Assembly (NCBI GenBank): GCA_007644065.1
Contig: VJWN01000006.1
Location: forward strand, 1,364,001 to 1,428,000
Origin: Margaritispora aquatica
Lineage: Eukaryota > Ascomycota > Leotiomycetes > Helotiales > Discinellaceae
Direction: 5' to 3'
Length of the DNA stretch: 64,000 nucleotides
The notes below the pieces were generated by a model. It was not told the origin of the DNA. It did not search any database and saw only the letters and a program-made list of their open reading frames with translations. Numbering within the stretch: the first letter of the stretch is position 1; each line of letters begins with the position of its first letter. This document shows, in pieces, positions 12,601 through 23,235 of this stretch. The position numbers were made by a program, and so were the translations under genes.

Positions 12601-14232
12601 TCTATACTTCGCCCATGTTTTCGGTCCCACGAAATTGTCCCGTCTCGAGGTCATCAGTCCTGTCAAAAGAGACTTCAGACGATCCGAGAGAGGAGCTAGG
12701 ACATCATGATCTGGGTGAGCCAGAATCTAATAACGAATTAGCATTTAGCGAGGAGAGAATTTTCAAGGCACCTACCTCAGCCATATGATGTAACAAAGTC
12801 GCTGAGAGCCTCCTCCCGTATTTTCTATACTTCAACAGATCTTTCCAGTAGACCTGGGTAATTAAGAGCCACATAGGCAGTTTCATCTGAGGGCTGTTCT
12901 CCAACGAGGAGACAAGCCAATCCATATAATGTTCTCTGTCCAAAAGATACTCAGAATGGAAGTGAGTAGCGAGGCGAATCCTAGAGGTAATATGTGATCA
13001 GCTGTGGCCTCGAAACATTTTAAACTTCGGAGTACTTACGCGTAGTTTATCCTTGTCTTGAAATCAGCCTCGCCACAAGTTCCTATTATACTTTCCACAA
13101 ATTGTTCTACACAGACGGTGAAGTCTCGAATCCATTTTGCTTCCCCGCCCATGGCGAAGGTCCCACTGACACCCTTTCTCCTAAATGATCTAAGCTCATT
13201 GGCGCCAACACATTTGGCCAGCCAAACTGCTCTCTCAATGGGTATATTTTTGCTAATGGCTTGGTCCAACAATACTTTGCCTCTGATGCCGTGAGGTATT
13301 GATCTGCTTAGACGTCGTAGAGATATCGTGGGGTTAGCCAAATCTTTCAACCACATCTCTCTCTTTGTGTCTGTGACTGTGACACGAGGCGGCGGTTTAA
13401 AGGTAGACGCTGATGTGATTTGACCATGGGCTCTGCGTTGAGCTAAAACACTGACAAACAGGGCAGATAGGGTTTGCAATCCAGTCTTGTGCTTCAGCGC
13501 TGGAAATATAGTTGCCTTGGCTGTCCCCGTCTCATTTTGGGTCATTTGTGTCTTATCATAGTAACCTTGCCGGATAACAGACTCGGAAAACTGATCCTCA
13601 GGATGATTTCCAGTCCATGGATAGAAGTCCGCATGGCCTAGACCTATTAGTAAATTGCAATAGTCCTGATCATAGTACTTACCATTTGGAGAATACCGCG
13701 GAGCCAGAGTTGGTGTCTCCAAAGTGTACGCTTTAGGTCGCACATCCTTCTTGACTGAATTTGTCGTAGTTGGCTTTGGCTTGTCCGTCGTCGGTGGTGG
13801 ATGCCTTCCAGGCCTATGTGGCAGAGGCATTGGCTTTATTATAGCCTCATTCTGCGTACCATCTTGTGAAGGGCGAGGGCTTAAATTATTGACACTGGGA
13901 ACATCGAAATGAAGCTGGGGCCTCCCTCGTGGTGGCAGAGACGGTTTCCATGTCGGGGTCGAAGCCGATGAAGGCTTGGGAGATTCGTACAAGTCCACAT
14001 TCTTCGGGTCCGTAGATATCTCGACTCGGAGTCGCGAAGTGCCTATTCTCGGCGCATGCCGACCTGAATCCCCCTCAAATGTCAAGTCCACAAAATTCTC
14101 TGGGCCTCTCCTCGTCGGTGAAGATGACGTGAATTGCTGCGAAAGCGTTCGATGAGGAGGCGGTCTTTGAATCGCATTTGTAGTACTGGCAGATCTCTGA
14201 GGGGGCTGTCGGCCCACTGGTCTTGTTGTCAT
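9601..14232 (-). CDS. MED12: Mediator subunit 12 (Srb8)
   Basis: Kinase-module subunit of the Mediator complex, which links transcription factors and Cdk8/cyclin C to RNA polymerase II. Exons: 13683-14232, 13040-13643, 12776-12980 and 9601-12726, giving 1494 residues. The Med12 signature (DFYPWTGNHPEDQFSE, then QGYYDKTQMTQNETG) starts near residue 190, after a proline-rich, disordered N-terminus. The rest is helical and low in similarity, as in fungal Srb8. Introns 2 and 3 have GTAAGT and GTAGGT donors and CTAG/TTAG acceptors, and they join conserved sequence (RINYAIRLATHFHSEYLL; HHMAEILAHPDHD). Intron 1 (13644-13682) is only 39 bases and keeps the frame; if it is retained, 13 residues are added just before the signature. 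Confidence 0.93.
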
Positions 14233-14860
14233 GATTCGTCCATCTCGCGGCCAAAAGTGCGATTGTAGTGTTCTAAAGTTGACCAGCCATTCGTAATGGT
14301 TGTGCGATGGGTTCGGTGTATAGTAGCTGTTGAGAAATCGGTCGATATCGATGTGAGAAGAGGTACAATACTAGCATGAAGATATTCGGAAGAGCGCAAT
14401 GGCTGAGTTGAGTGGAGTGTGAGTTGAGTGAGGTTGAAGGTTGCTGGTCGGTCGTGTCGGTCGTGTCGGTGTCGGGACGAGGGACAAGAAGATGCACTGC
14501 AACAAGGTTTAGATGGCGTATCAGGACCAGAAGGCGGCACGGGAAGAAAAGGCGATTGATTGCTGCTGGGGAGAATTGGATTTGGATTTTAGGGTGGGCT
14601 AAAATAGTGGACTAAAGAGTTATAGGTACTTGGGGGTGGAGGTGTGCTTGGGGGGTGTGCTTGGGGGGTGCTTGAGGCTTGGGCTGTGAGCTGTGAGCCA
14701 TGAGCTGTGGGCTGACACTGCTTGAGTGGGTGGGTGGAGTTGGAGTGGGCTGGGCTGGGCTTTGGAAAGGCAGGGGGGATAACTTGATACCAGCCAGACA
14801 CTTCAGCACAACACAAAGGCCCGGATGCCGGGGAAGGAGGGAAGCATTTACTGTTCAGTA

Positions 14861-14888
14861 CTGGTACTGGTACTGGTACTGGTACTGG
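14861..14888. repeat. (CTGGTA)n microsatellite
   Basis: Four and two-thirds exact copies of a 6-base unit in the MED12 upstream region. Confidence 0.9.
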
Positions 14889-15990
14889 AGAGGAAAAAGA
14901 TAGGTAAGTGACACAAACTATGCTAAAACAGGAAATATATAAGGAAATGTTTGGCATTTCTGTCCCTCCTTCTCCATAGCTGCTAGACTCTTTTTTTTTT
15001 TACAGCTCTTGCACCACATATTCATAGTCCTTCCTTTTGATGTCTTTTTTTGATCTTTCCCTTAGTCCAACGTGGATCGGGAACATGCGATGCGATGGCG
15101 GATGGGCACGATGAGGCGAGCGAACTGGGGAGAAGTTCCATGCTCGGAATATTGCTGGGTAGGTAGCATGGGCTTGGGAGCTCCGAATGCTGGATGAAGA
15201 TGGGGGACTCCCAATTTCTGGAACCACTTCCTAGAACCTCAAGGTGGGTGAAGTGAACAGAACAACAACAACACTCAGAAGTCTCTCTCTGCTCGTACCA
15301 GTACCAGTCACCACGAGTAGCATCATTCCACACACATCACCCAACGCTCACCACATCCTATTGGTAATATGTCAGATGTGAGGATGCGAGGATGCGTGGG
15401 TGCATGTGAGTAAGTGAAAAATGAGGGGCCGACCAGATGATGGATGGTGACACTGCATTCATGATGTATCTTGGTACTGTTCTGGTTCGGAGGGGAGGTA
15501 GGCTCGGTAAGAAAGATATTATGTTGGTCAGAAAGGGGAAGTTCGTTAGCCTTCCGGTGATGATTTGTACCTTTTCTGTATGAATGCCAGGGCCGGATCT
15601 TCCGAGACGAATGGTTCTGTTTGTTCTGTTGATGCTGGCTGGCACATCCCACGTACCTACTGTAGAGTATCTCGTGGCTTCATCGAGAACGAGACAAGTG
15701 CAGGTAGAATGTGGAACCGGTGAATCATGAACTTATATTCTGAAACCCACATTGCATCTACTCGAGCAAAACATATCAATATCGTATTCGAATCATAGAG
15801 ACATACATGATCGGGCGATTGAACACCTCCGGATCTGTGCCGGTCGTGAGATTCACACATAAAGCGAAACTCAGATTATACTTTGGTCGCTGCGAGCTGG
15901 GCCATACCATACTCCATAAGCTCATCCCCTGATTCGGGGGTGCATCGACGTGCGTTGCTATTTCGATACCATAACCCACTAGCAACAGAA

Positions 15991-16017
15991 GTAGGTAGGT
16001 AGGTAGGTCGGTAGGTA
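15991..16017. repeat. (GTAG)n microsatellite
   Basis: Nearly seven copies of GTAG, with one copy altered to GTCG. The same GTAG/TAGGTA theme recurs in other spacers of the window. Confidence 0.85.
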
Positions 16018-16903
16018 AAAGGCCAGAGGGATCATGCAGTCGAGAGAGTTGGGACGAGAAAGCCGAGAAGACCACCTAGATTGGAGATTTTCCCAATACA
16101 AGATATCTGACTTGACGCTTTCAGCAGGTCATACTCGTAAAAACGAGCCTTATCCCGCCATACTCAGGCAAAAGGTCAAGTCTATGAGGCCCTCTCGTTG
16201 GCTGGGAATCTGGAGAACAAATCTCACCTACATATCCAGCCATACATCTTATTCATCACACTCACACTGTTCTTCAGCTTGCATGCTCAGGTGTGCTGAT
16301 GCCAATCTCAGAGCGAGCCCCGAAGACAGTGTCTTAGATGGCGACGTGTCTCTCCATCAGATTGGTTCAGGTTCTTGGTTGTTTGGAGGATCTCCGTTAT
16401 TCAGATGACTTGGAGCTTTGTCAGGATTCCTAGCGGAGTAAGAAATCACGGCACCACCAGTGACACAAGATTGGGTGCGGAGAACTCTCTTGACGCGGGT
16501 AAAAGAATATGATAACGCTGAAGATATGAGTGGGCCATGAAGTTGAGTGTGTGTTGCACTGTATACCTTACTGTATACACAATTTGATACTGTAATCTTC
16601 GGCTTCTACCATTGCGACAGGATTTGAATACGAAGGCACATGTGCATTTACCTCGTTTGGTGATGAGGAGTAGCAAGCAACATAGCAAGAAACCCCGTTG
16701 AAAACCATTCATGCTCAATAATGCGCATCACAACGATGAAACATGTTCAAGTGAGTACGGATGAACGCTGCCGAAGGTGGCTGGTCTCGGGCCGGTTAAT
16801 CAAAGCCTCCGAAGTTCTGGCCTCGCCGTGACAACAGCATCAAGAGTAGAGTAGAGTAGCAGGTGTTGATCAAGCTCGCATTTCAAGTAACTTCATCACA
16901 AAC

Positions 16904-17400
16904 ATGTCGGCCACAAAGAAAGATATGCGGAGGGTTGACCTCAGTACGTTTAGCAGGCTCTTCCTGTAGATCAATTGCTAATCAGCTTCTCAGTCATCCC
17001 CTACCAGAAGCCAGTTGTTAAGGACGGTGCGGGCGACATCAGCAGCACCTTAGGAAGCACCATGCCAATGGCTGCTATGTTCACAAGAAACAAATATGTC
17101 GGCTGGTATGGCAGATCTATGGATAATGGAGGGGCGAGACCTGACGATGTATAGGGCTTCGGTAGTGTTTGCGGTACAGAACTGGCTGGGTGAAAGCAGT
17201 GCCACCAGCACTGGACAACCCGCTATTCTCACCGTTGGAATGTCTTGTAAGTACAATTCGTACATAAAACCTTTGTGCCTTGCTAACTCGGCATTATAGT
17301 GCTCGCTCTTGTCATTACCTACCTCCCAATGTTCATGCAACCTGCATCCAACTTGGGCCAAGGGACCGGAACCTCAGCTCCGGCCGCTGTCCCAGCATAG
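16904..17400 (+). CDS. Asterix-family small ER membrane protein (UPF0139)
   Basis: Small membrane protein of the Asterix (WDR83OS/UPF0139) family. In animals this protein is part of the PAT complex, which protects membrane segments during insertion at the ER. Four exons: 16904-16943, 16994-17105, 17155-17246 and 17300-17400, giving 114 residues. The joined protein reads MSATKKDMRRVDLIIPY at the start, then the conserved TMPMAAMFTRNKYVGWASVV block, the hydrophobic FAVQNWLGES segment, and a last hydrophobic stretch (SLLALVITYLPMFM) before an Ala/Pro-rich tail. All introns are 48-53 bases with GT...AG ends. No exon is long enough to be seen as a gene alone; the call rests on the spliced product. 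The role in fungi is inferred from the animal family. Confidence 0.88.
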
Positions 17401-19051
17401 ATGGATGTATTGATATGATGAGCTCGGTGTACGATAAAAAGGGGATACCAAGATAAATATCATAATAATGCACAACGTTCAATTGAGGAAAGGGGGGGTG
17501 CGATGTGCTGGAGCCAGGAGTGTTGCAATGATCACGTCTTGGGTGGGATTGAGCGCGCTCGGCTGATGTTCATGATGCTGATTGTCTTTACTGGTACCTA
17601 TTATTGAGTAAATTCCCGGATGGGTGGCTGATTTGGGCGTATTGCGCTCGCGAGGAACAAAAAACTTGATATACTACAGAATCCTAAAATTACTTGCTCT
17701 GTTGCACGCCACCAATTTTGTCATTGTTTCATTGTCCTGGTAACTGTTCCTGGATCAGATTGTGAAGAATGGCACACCTTGTGTTGAAAGAATTTCTCCT
17801 TGCTATTACTAAAGTATTGTCACTGAGTCAGTCTGGGGGATAAAGCTGAAATAGCCGACCATTTAGCTACGAGGAATGTTCACATCAGTGATAAGAAGTT
17901 CGTCAAAACCCAATTTATCCTAATATTTATTAGATTTGCCTGTTTATTTTTCAATTGGATTGGAATGTTCTCAAGCGAGGCTGTCAAAATTGATCACCAT
18001 CAAAAACAGAAATTCATCCAGATAGAATATGCCTTAGGATATGTATAAATATTATGCACATTAAAAGAACATAGAACTAAAAGAACCAGGGGAAACTTCC
18101 TATCAATAACCAGAATATTTCTATATTGTCTAATTTTCAGCTTCGACAGAGACGAATGTAACCGCCCTCGATCGTTTGACCTCAACCATGGCAGCTTCCA
18201 CAATTCTCAGGCCATAAGGTGAACTGGCTTCTCATTCTTATATCATAGCCTACGTATACACAGTCAATCATTCCCTCGCCACATTAGAACTTTGTTGTCT
18301 GTGTAACCGACTTCACCTCACCAGCATCTGATCCAGTGAGGCATGTAACACAGCATACCTATTCACTGTTTCTGGCCTCCACCGCCATCCAGTATCCGAC
18401 ATGTCACTTGCCAATAGACTGCAACTCTACGATTGGGTGTGGATGTTGAATGAGGCTTAAAGCAAAACCTCTCAATGACTCAACGAACGCCTGGGTGGCC
18501 AATGTTGTCGTGGAGTATCACAAACACAATCAGCTTGTGGCTGTGCGATCTTTGTGCGCTGCTTCTGCAATGCCTACATAGCCAGTTACGTGGACATCGG
18601 AAAAGAAATGTTGAATTTTGCGACCTACTTCGATAATAAAGCAAGAAGATAAAGTGCAATTGGAAGAGAGGTTACCATTAAGATTGAGGCAAATTTTATG
18701 AATCAGTGCTGAATCGTGAATGTGATGTTCTTTGAAAAGACGGTAACTCGAGGCTGACGTTCTAAGCGAGCCTAACCGCGCTTATTTAGCCCCTCTTCGC
18801 CGCCCGCAGTCAGTTCTTCCCCTCGATTGATTCAACTGTCAACCCCCAAGGCAAACCATACTACCATACTTCCCACACTCCACTCTGCAGATAGATCTTC
18901 CTTCTGAACATATTCCCACCCTTCGAAAACAACACAAACAATCCCACACATCTCGAAACCTATTCAACTCCTCCCAGGCAGCGACAGTATTTCGCTCAAC
19001 CAAACTCTTTACCAACAACCCAACCCCAGGAAACCAAGAACAATCGAGTTT
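17401..19051. other. intergenic region before eIF1
   Basis: AT-rich from about 17640 to 18760. It then becomes C-rich and pyrimidine-rich (about 18780-19050), as expected for the strong promoter and leader of a translation-factor gene. No supported gene inside. Confidence 0.45.
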
Positions 19052-19737
19052 ATGTCCATCGAGAACCTTAAAACCTTTGGTATAGTAAACCTATCTCAAA
19101 ATGCTCCCTAGAGTTCTGCTCCTCCAGTCTTGTGCTGCCTTCAGCTTATCGCAGATTTGGGTACACAAAGCTAACATTCCATAAACAGACCCCTTCGCCG
19201 AGGCCGACGAAGACACAGGAGAGACCAAGCAGTCCCAAAATTACATCCATATTCGTATTCAACGTGAGTGTGCCTTTTATTGTGTTGACACGAATTCAGA
19301 TTTAGGGGTTCTGGACGTGGGATGGTTCAGCCCTACAACGGACGCCACACCAAGATAAGCCTGCTAACTTTTGTCTCTCTACAGAGCGAAATGGTCGTAA
19401 GACTTTGACAACTGTCCAAGGTCTCCCCAAGAAATTTGATCAAAAGAAGATCCTCAAGGTTATCAAGAAGAAGTTCGGTACGTCATACAGATACTTGGCC
19501 GGATCTGAAGGAGCGGTATTGGCTAACATCCGACAGCTTGCAATGGCACCATTGTCGTCGACAGTGAGATGGGAGAGGTGATCCAACTCCAAGGTGATCA
19601 ACGCAAAGATGTCCAAGAATTCCTTACCGACAAGAAGGAAGGTCTTGAGCTTGATGCCAAGACCATCAAGGTATGTCTTTCTGTGGCTAGATGGTTTTGC
19701 GACTGAGGTTAACGTTTCCCAGGTCCACGGTTTCTAA
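19052..19737 (+). CDS. SUI1: translation initiation factor eIF1 (SUI1)
   Basis: eIF1 binds the 40S P-site region in the pre-initiation complex and enforces AUG choice during scanning. Five exons: 19052-19079, 19189-19263, 19385-19477, 19537-19670 and 19723-19737, giving 114 residues. The last exon encodes only V-H-G-F plus the stop. The protein begins MSIENLKTFDPFAEADED, then carries the SUI1 domain (QRNGRKTLTTVQGLP, then FACNGTIVVDSEMGEVIQLQ and GDQRKDVQEFL). The length and the conserved C-terminal GF match the family. Every join keeps the frame, and intron 1 has a GCTAAC branch site. Confidence 0.96.
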
Positions 19738-20756
19738 GTCCATCCATCGATCTCAAGCCTACCAGCCGTCATGACGAGGAACTTCGATAGAAGTCGGACC
19801 AACCGCAATATTTCCTTTCAGCTTCTTGCCCCGCCTCAAACCTACCATGGCTGGGTTGCACCAATTGCCAATCGTACACACATTACGATTCTGCTACAAC
19901 AGGGCTTACGAGATCGATGATACCCCGCCTTCTTTACACAGAAGGCGACGATGATGACTTGGACCATGTGCTATGGTTGTGGCTGCTCCTATTGAGTCGC
20001 TGCTTACCCATATGCCATGGGTCGTTTTCTATGTTTTGCTTGCGTTGCTCTTCCCCACAACATGAACTTCCCACATTATGTGTACAGTATCACCATAGAA
20101 TTCTTCGGCGGCGACGGTCTGCGCATTCCTTCAGGACTGGGGCGTTACGTACAACAGAGATTCTGGCAAATAATACAGACACTTTACCGGACTCCAAAAA
20201 TGTGCTATGATATGCTTTGCATTTGTGACTTGCATCTGTGTGCTTTGCCTTTTTGATTTCATCTAGCTAGGTCTCTACCCCCAAAAGAGAAGACTAAGGT
20301 ATTTACGTTACATGCTCAACAAGAGGAGGTGCTCCCCCATCCATTTGAGAACCACCAGCTTCAATCTCAATTTGAATCACATGCATTTTCTTTGACATCC
20401 AAAAATCAACTTCGTCCCAAAACCAGGGAGCTTTGACATTGACACATGCATAATAAAACTCCATACCTCTCTTCTTCAAGTACTTTAATATACCTGCCCT
20501 GTCACGTTCACAACACAGCACAGCACAGCACAATCCATTTTGCAAGGAATATGTGATTTGACATAACATGGTAGGTATCAATCGCCGAGTATCTACTCTC
20601 CGAATATCCAAGAATATGACACACATCGCGCCACGCCAGTCAGTTTCTTTATATTTTTCCCTCTCCAGCACAGGAATAATAGACACCGGTGGCCCCCAGT
20701 CCTTGTCAATTTCATAGTCATAGTCAAAGTCGCTTCCCATAAACGCCCAGAGAAAA
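19738..20756. other. convergent intergenic region eIF1/EOS1
   Basis: Contains the eIF1 3' untranslated region and, on the other strand, the EOS1 3' untranslated region. A 158-codon minus-strand ORF (20303-20779) overlaps the EOS1 stop in another frame but has no family resemblance, and I do not accept it. Confidence 0.45.
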
Positions 20757-22115
20757 TCAAAGTTCCCTTCCCACGCCAACGCCTACGCCTACTCTCGCCA
20801 TCTCACCAAACCAGCCCACGCCCACCTTGAACCATCCCCACGCCAACTTCGCAATGACAAACAGCGGCACGGCGGGTTCGTTCCCTTGGCCATCATCGGC
20901 AGCTATGCGTGTGAGGTACAGCTGTATCAGGAGCGAGACCATGCTGATGAACGAGGCGATGGAAAAGACGGAGAGGGAGAGGGATGTCTCTTTGAGGATC
21001 AGCAGCCGTGGGTGCGTGAGGTGGTAGAGTGTTGTTAAGGTCTGGGTTCTGGTTAGTAGCTTGTTCAGCGTGAAGAGGGAGGTGGAAACAACAGCTGCGA
21101 TGGATATCCAGGCCGGGAGTAAGAGTCGTGGATCTTCGGAACCGCCTGAGAGGTAGAGGACCCAGGATGTGATGTAGGCGTTTATGGAGTTTATGGTGAG
21201 TAGACGGAAGAGTGTTGCTAAGGGTGTGTAGTTAAGTAGCCTTTTGGTGTTAGCATTAGGTATTGAAGAAGGACGTGAAGAATGGAAGGAGAAAACTTAC
21301 CATCGAGACATGAGGCAGTCTGTAAAATAGAAAGAGAGGTAGCCTGAACATGAGCACTATGAGGTTGTTAGCATATCTTTCTCCATCCTGCAATGGTAAT
21401 GCCCAATGTACTACAAGAGTCATCCTGACCAATGTCCAAAATTTATAACACAAAAGTACTGGTTCTCCTCCAATCCTCGCATAGCATCCCCGTTGAATGA
21501 CGTTCAAGAGAGAGAACCACATACCCAAAGAACCGCCAAAAACACCTCCGTAACCCTAAACCTCCTCTCCACACTCCAAGGTTGCATTGCCTCCGTGCCC
21601 ATGACATTTCCAAGGCCTCCAATTTTCAAGCCCCCCATACCAGTAACACCCAGTCCAGCTTCCTCATCCAACAGTAATTCCCCCATAAACATTAACCCAC
21701 ACCGCAGACCCCACCATGCTGCAGGCGCAATGCTCAGAAGTCGACATAGCAAGAGAGGGAAATGCCAATGGGGAGCTACACCAAGGATAACAGCAACTCG
21801 GGGATGGAGGACACTGTCTTGCTTGTCAGAGGCAGGGTGTAGGTTTGGTGGAGAGGAGAGGACGGGTGGTGGTTGTATGGCTGCGTTGTGCTTTGGGATT
21901 ACGGTTCGACTTAGTGTTGGAACTGGAGGTACATTGGGATGTGCGAGGTTTGGTGTTGTCGAGGAGCGAACGGGCGGTGTGTATGATGGTGGTAAAACTG
22001 ATCGTGATTGTCGTGACTGTGATTGTTTCGCGGTGTATGGACGAGAGGAAGGCGGCGAGGAGGTCGAGCTGGAGAGCGGAGGCCGGGGAGGAGGGGTGGA
22101 GGCGGTGGTAGCCAG
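20757..22115 (-). CDS. EOS1: N-glycosylation protein EOS1 (apparent CUG start)
   Basis: ER membrane protein of the EOS1 family, which in yeast is linked to N-glycosylation and oxidative-stress tolerance. Exons: 21525-22115, 21301-21356 and 20757-21240. With the proposed start this gives 376 residues. The join rebuilds the family core: VLHPRVAVILGVAPHWHF, then CRLLSIAPAAWWGL, then LSFYFTDCLMSRW followed by LLNYTPLATLFRLLTINS and DPRLLLPAWISIAAVV. Several hydrophobic segments fit a multi-pass membrane protein. The N-terminal 100 residues are Ser/Pro-rich. No ATG exists in this frame upstream of the core. A CTG at 22113-22115 has A at -3 and G at +4 and opens a plausible N-terminus (L/M-A-T-T-A-S-T-P-P-P). 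The family call is solid; the 5' end is inference. Confidence 0.82.
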
Positions 22116-22398
22116 GCTGAAGAGGTGTTTAGGGCATGTGCTGCCGCATTGCAGATGGGAGTGATTTTGGAGGAATTCAGAGGTAATCGAGCTGGTAGAA
22201 GTAAAAAATGGTAAGCTTTTGTAGAAGAAATAGTTGGATCAGTAGGGTAAAGTTGCTAAATTAATTTCCTACCTAGCTGCGGGAAGAGTTGGTAGTGACG
22301 AAGTAGGTCGAGTTAGAGCGAGGTACCTGGTAGTAGTACTATGAATGGAAAGTGAAGCGTGGCACACAGAGTAGAGAGAAGAAGCAGATGGTTACTGG

Positions 22399-22426
22399 GA
22401 GGTGAGAGGTGAGAGGTGAGAGGTGA
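22399..22426. repeat. (GAGGTGA)4 tandem repeat
   Basis: Four exact copies of a 7-base unit, followed by a G-run and GGGAA copies up to about 22472. Confidence 0.9.
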
Positions 22427-22499
22427 GATCTGAGATAGTGAGGGGGGGGGGAGGGAAGGGAAGGGAAGGGAAGAAAGAACCAGCTTTTGCACCAGAATT

Positions 22500-22526
22500 G
22501 AAGGGTGAAGGGTGAAGGGTGAAGGG
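22500..22526. repeat. (GAAGGGT)n tandem repeat
   Basis: Almost four exact copies of a 7-base unit. Confidence 0.9.
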
Positions 22527-22631
22527 ATGAACGGGTGAATTTGGGTGAATTGGGTGTGAAAGTACTCGACTTTTATGCTGAGTGACGACGAAAACTGCCA
22601 CTGCCACTGCCACCCCAAGGAGGAGGAAGTT

Positions 22632-22665
22632 CAGGTTCAGGTTCAGGTCCAGGTTCAGGTTCAGG
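22632..22665. repeat. (CAGGTT)n tandem repeat
   Basis: Five to six copies of a 6-base unit, with one copy altered to CAGGTC. Confidence 0.88.
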
Positions 22666-22758
22666 AACTCCAAGTGGGCACGCGCCACTTGGCGTCTCGT
22701 TACAGCACAGTTACTTTACCTAACCCTAGGTACAGTACAGTAAAGTATAGTACAGTAT

Positions 22759-22788
22759 GTATGGTGTATGGTGTATGGTGTATGGTGT
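22759..22788. repeat. (GTATGGT)4 tandem repeat
   Basis: Four exact copies of a 7-base unit plus two bases. Confidence 0.9.
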
Positions 22789-22976
22789 CTACCCCGGATT
22801 TTAACTTGGTCCTAAGGTAGAGAGTTGATGAATATTGGGAAGAATGATAGAAGGAGGTTGAGAATTTATATCTTTACGGAGGAAGATTGATTTTCCTGCG
22901 ACTACAACAATAATAATAAGTGATATTGATATAATATGATCGGAAAAAGAAATAATAAAACCCCCTACTTATAGGT

Positions 22977-22996
22977 ACAGTACAGTACTGTACTGT
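22977..22996. repeat. perfect 20-base palindrome
   Basis: The sequence ACAGTACAGTACTGTACTGT equals its own reverse complement. It sits among many other ACAGTA/TACTGT words between 22720 and 23110. Confidence 0.85.
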
Positions 22997-23235
22997 TCTG
23001 TACTGTTCTCCAGTGCTGTCTGTCACCGATAAAGATAACGATGGATACAGTACCCTACCCTACCCTACAATACAGCTACAATAATACTAGCACAGTACTA
23101 CTGTACTACAAGGATCCGCATCGGAGGTTTTCAGCTCCAAAACGCCGACATCGACAAAAAGTTCCAGACGAGCCTCAACGACAACAATTCCAATATACTG
23201 CCCCAGTCCACCACCTCCCATTGCGTCCCTCCACA

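Larger units (their letters stand above)
14233..16903. other. 2.7 kb gene-free region with low-complexity tracts
   Basis: The left end must contain the MED12 promoter and the right end the promoter of the Asterix-family gene. The middle has G/T-rich and C/T-rich low-complexity DNA, including a CTGGTA array (14861-14888), a T-run just before 15000 and a GTAG array (15991-16017). Short ORFs here have no family resemblance and no splice-supported extension. I cannot support a gene. Confidence 0.5.
22116..23235. other. repeat-rich divergent promoter region EOS1/mL45
   Basis: About 1.1 kb between two divergent genes, unusually dense in short tandem arrays (separate entries below), with many TACAGTA-type words and a perfect 20-base palindrome at 22977-22996. 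Both promoters must lie here. On the minus strand there is no ATG from 22150 to about 22700. I see no other gene. Confidence 0.6.

Noticed and set aside
20303..20779. 158-codon minus-strand ORF overlapping the EOS1 stop codon
   Set aside because: Different frame, no domain, and lies where the EOS1 3' untranslated region is expected.
23041..23235. In-frame upstream ATG that would extend mL45 by 65 residues
   Set aside because: The added stretch is low-complexity and would hide the basic leader; the ATG at 23236 gives a typical mitochondrial presequence.
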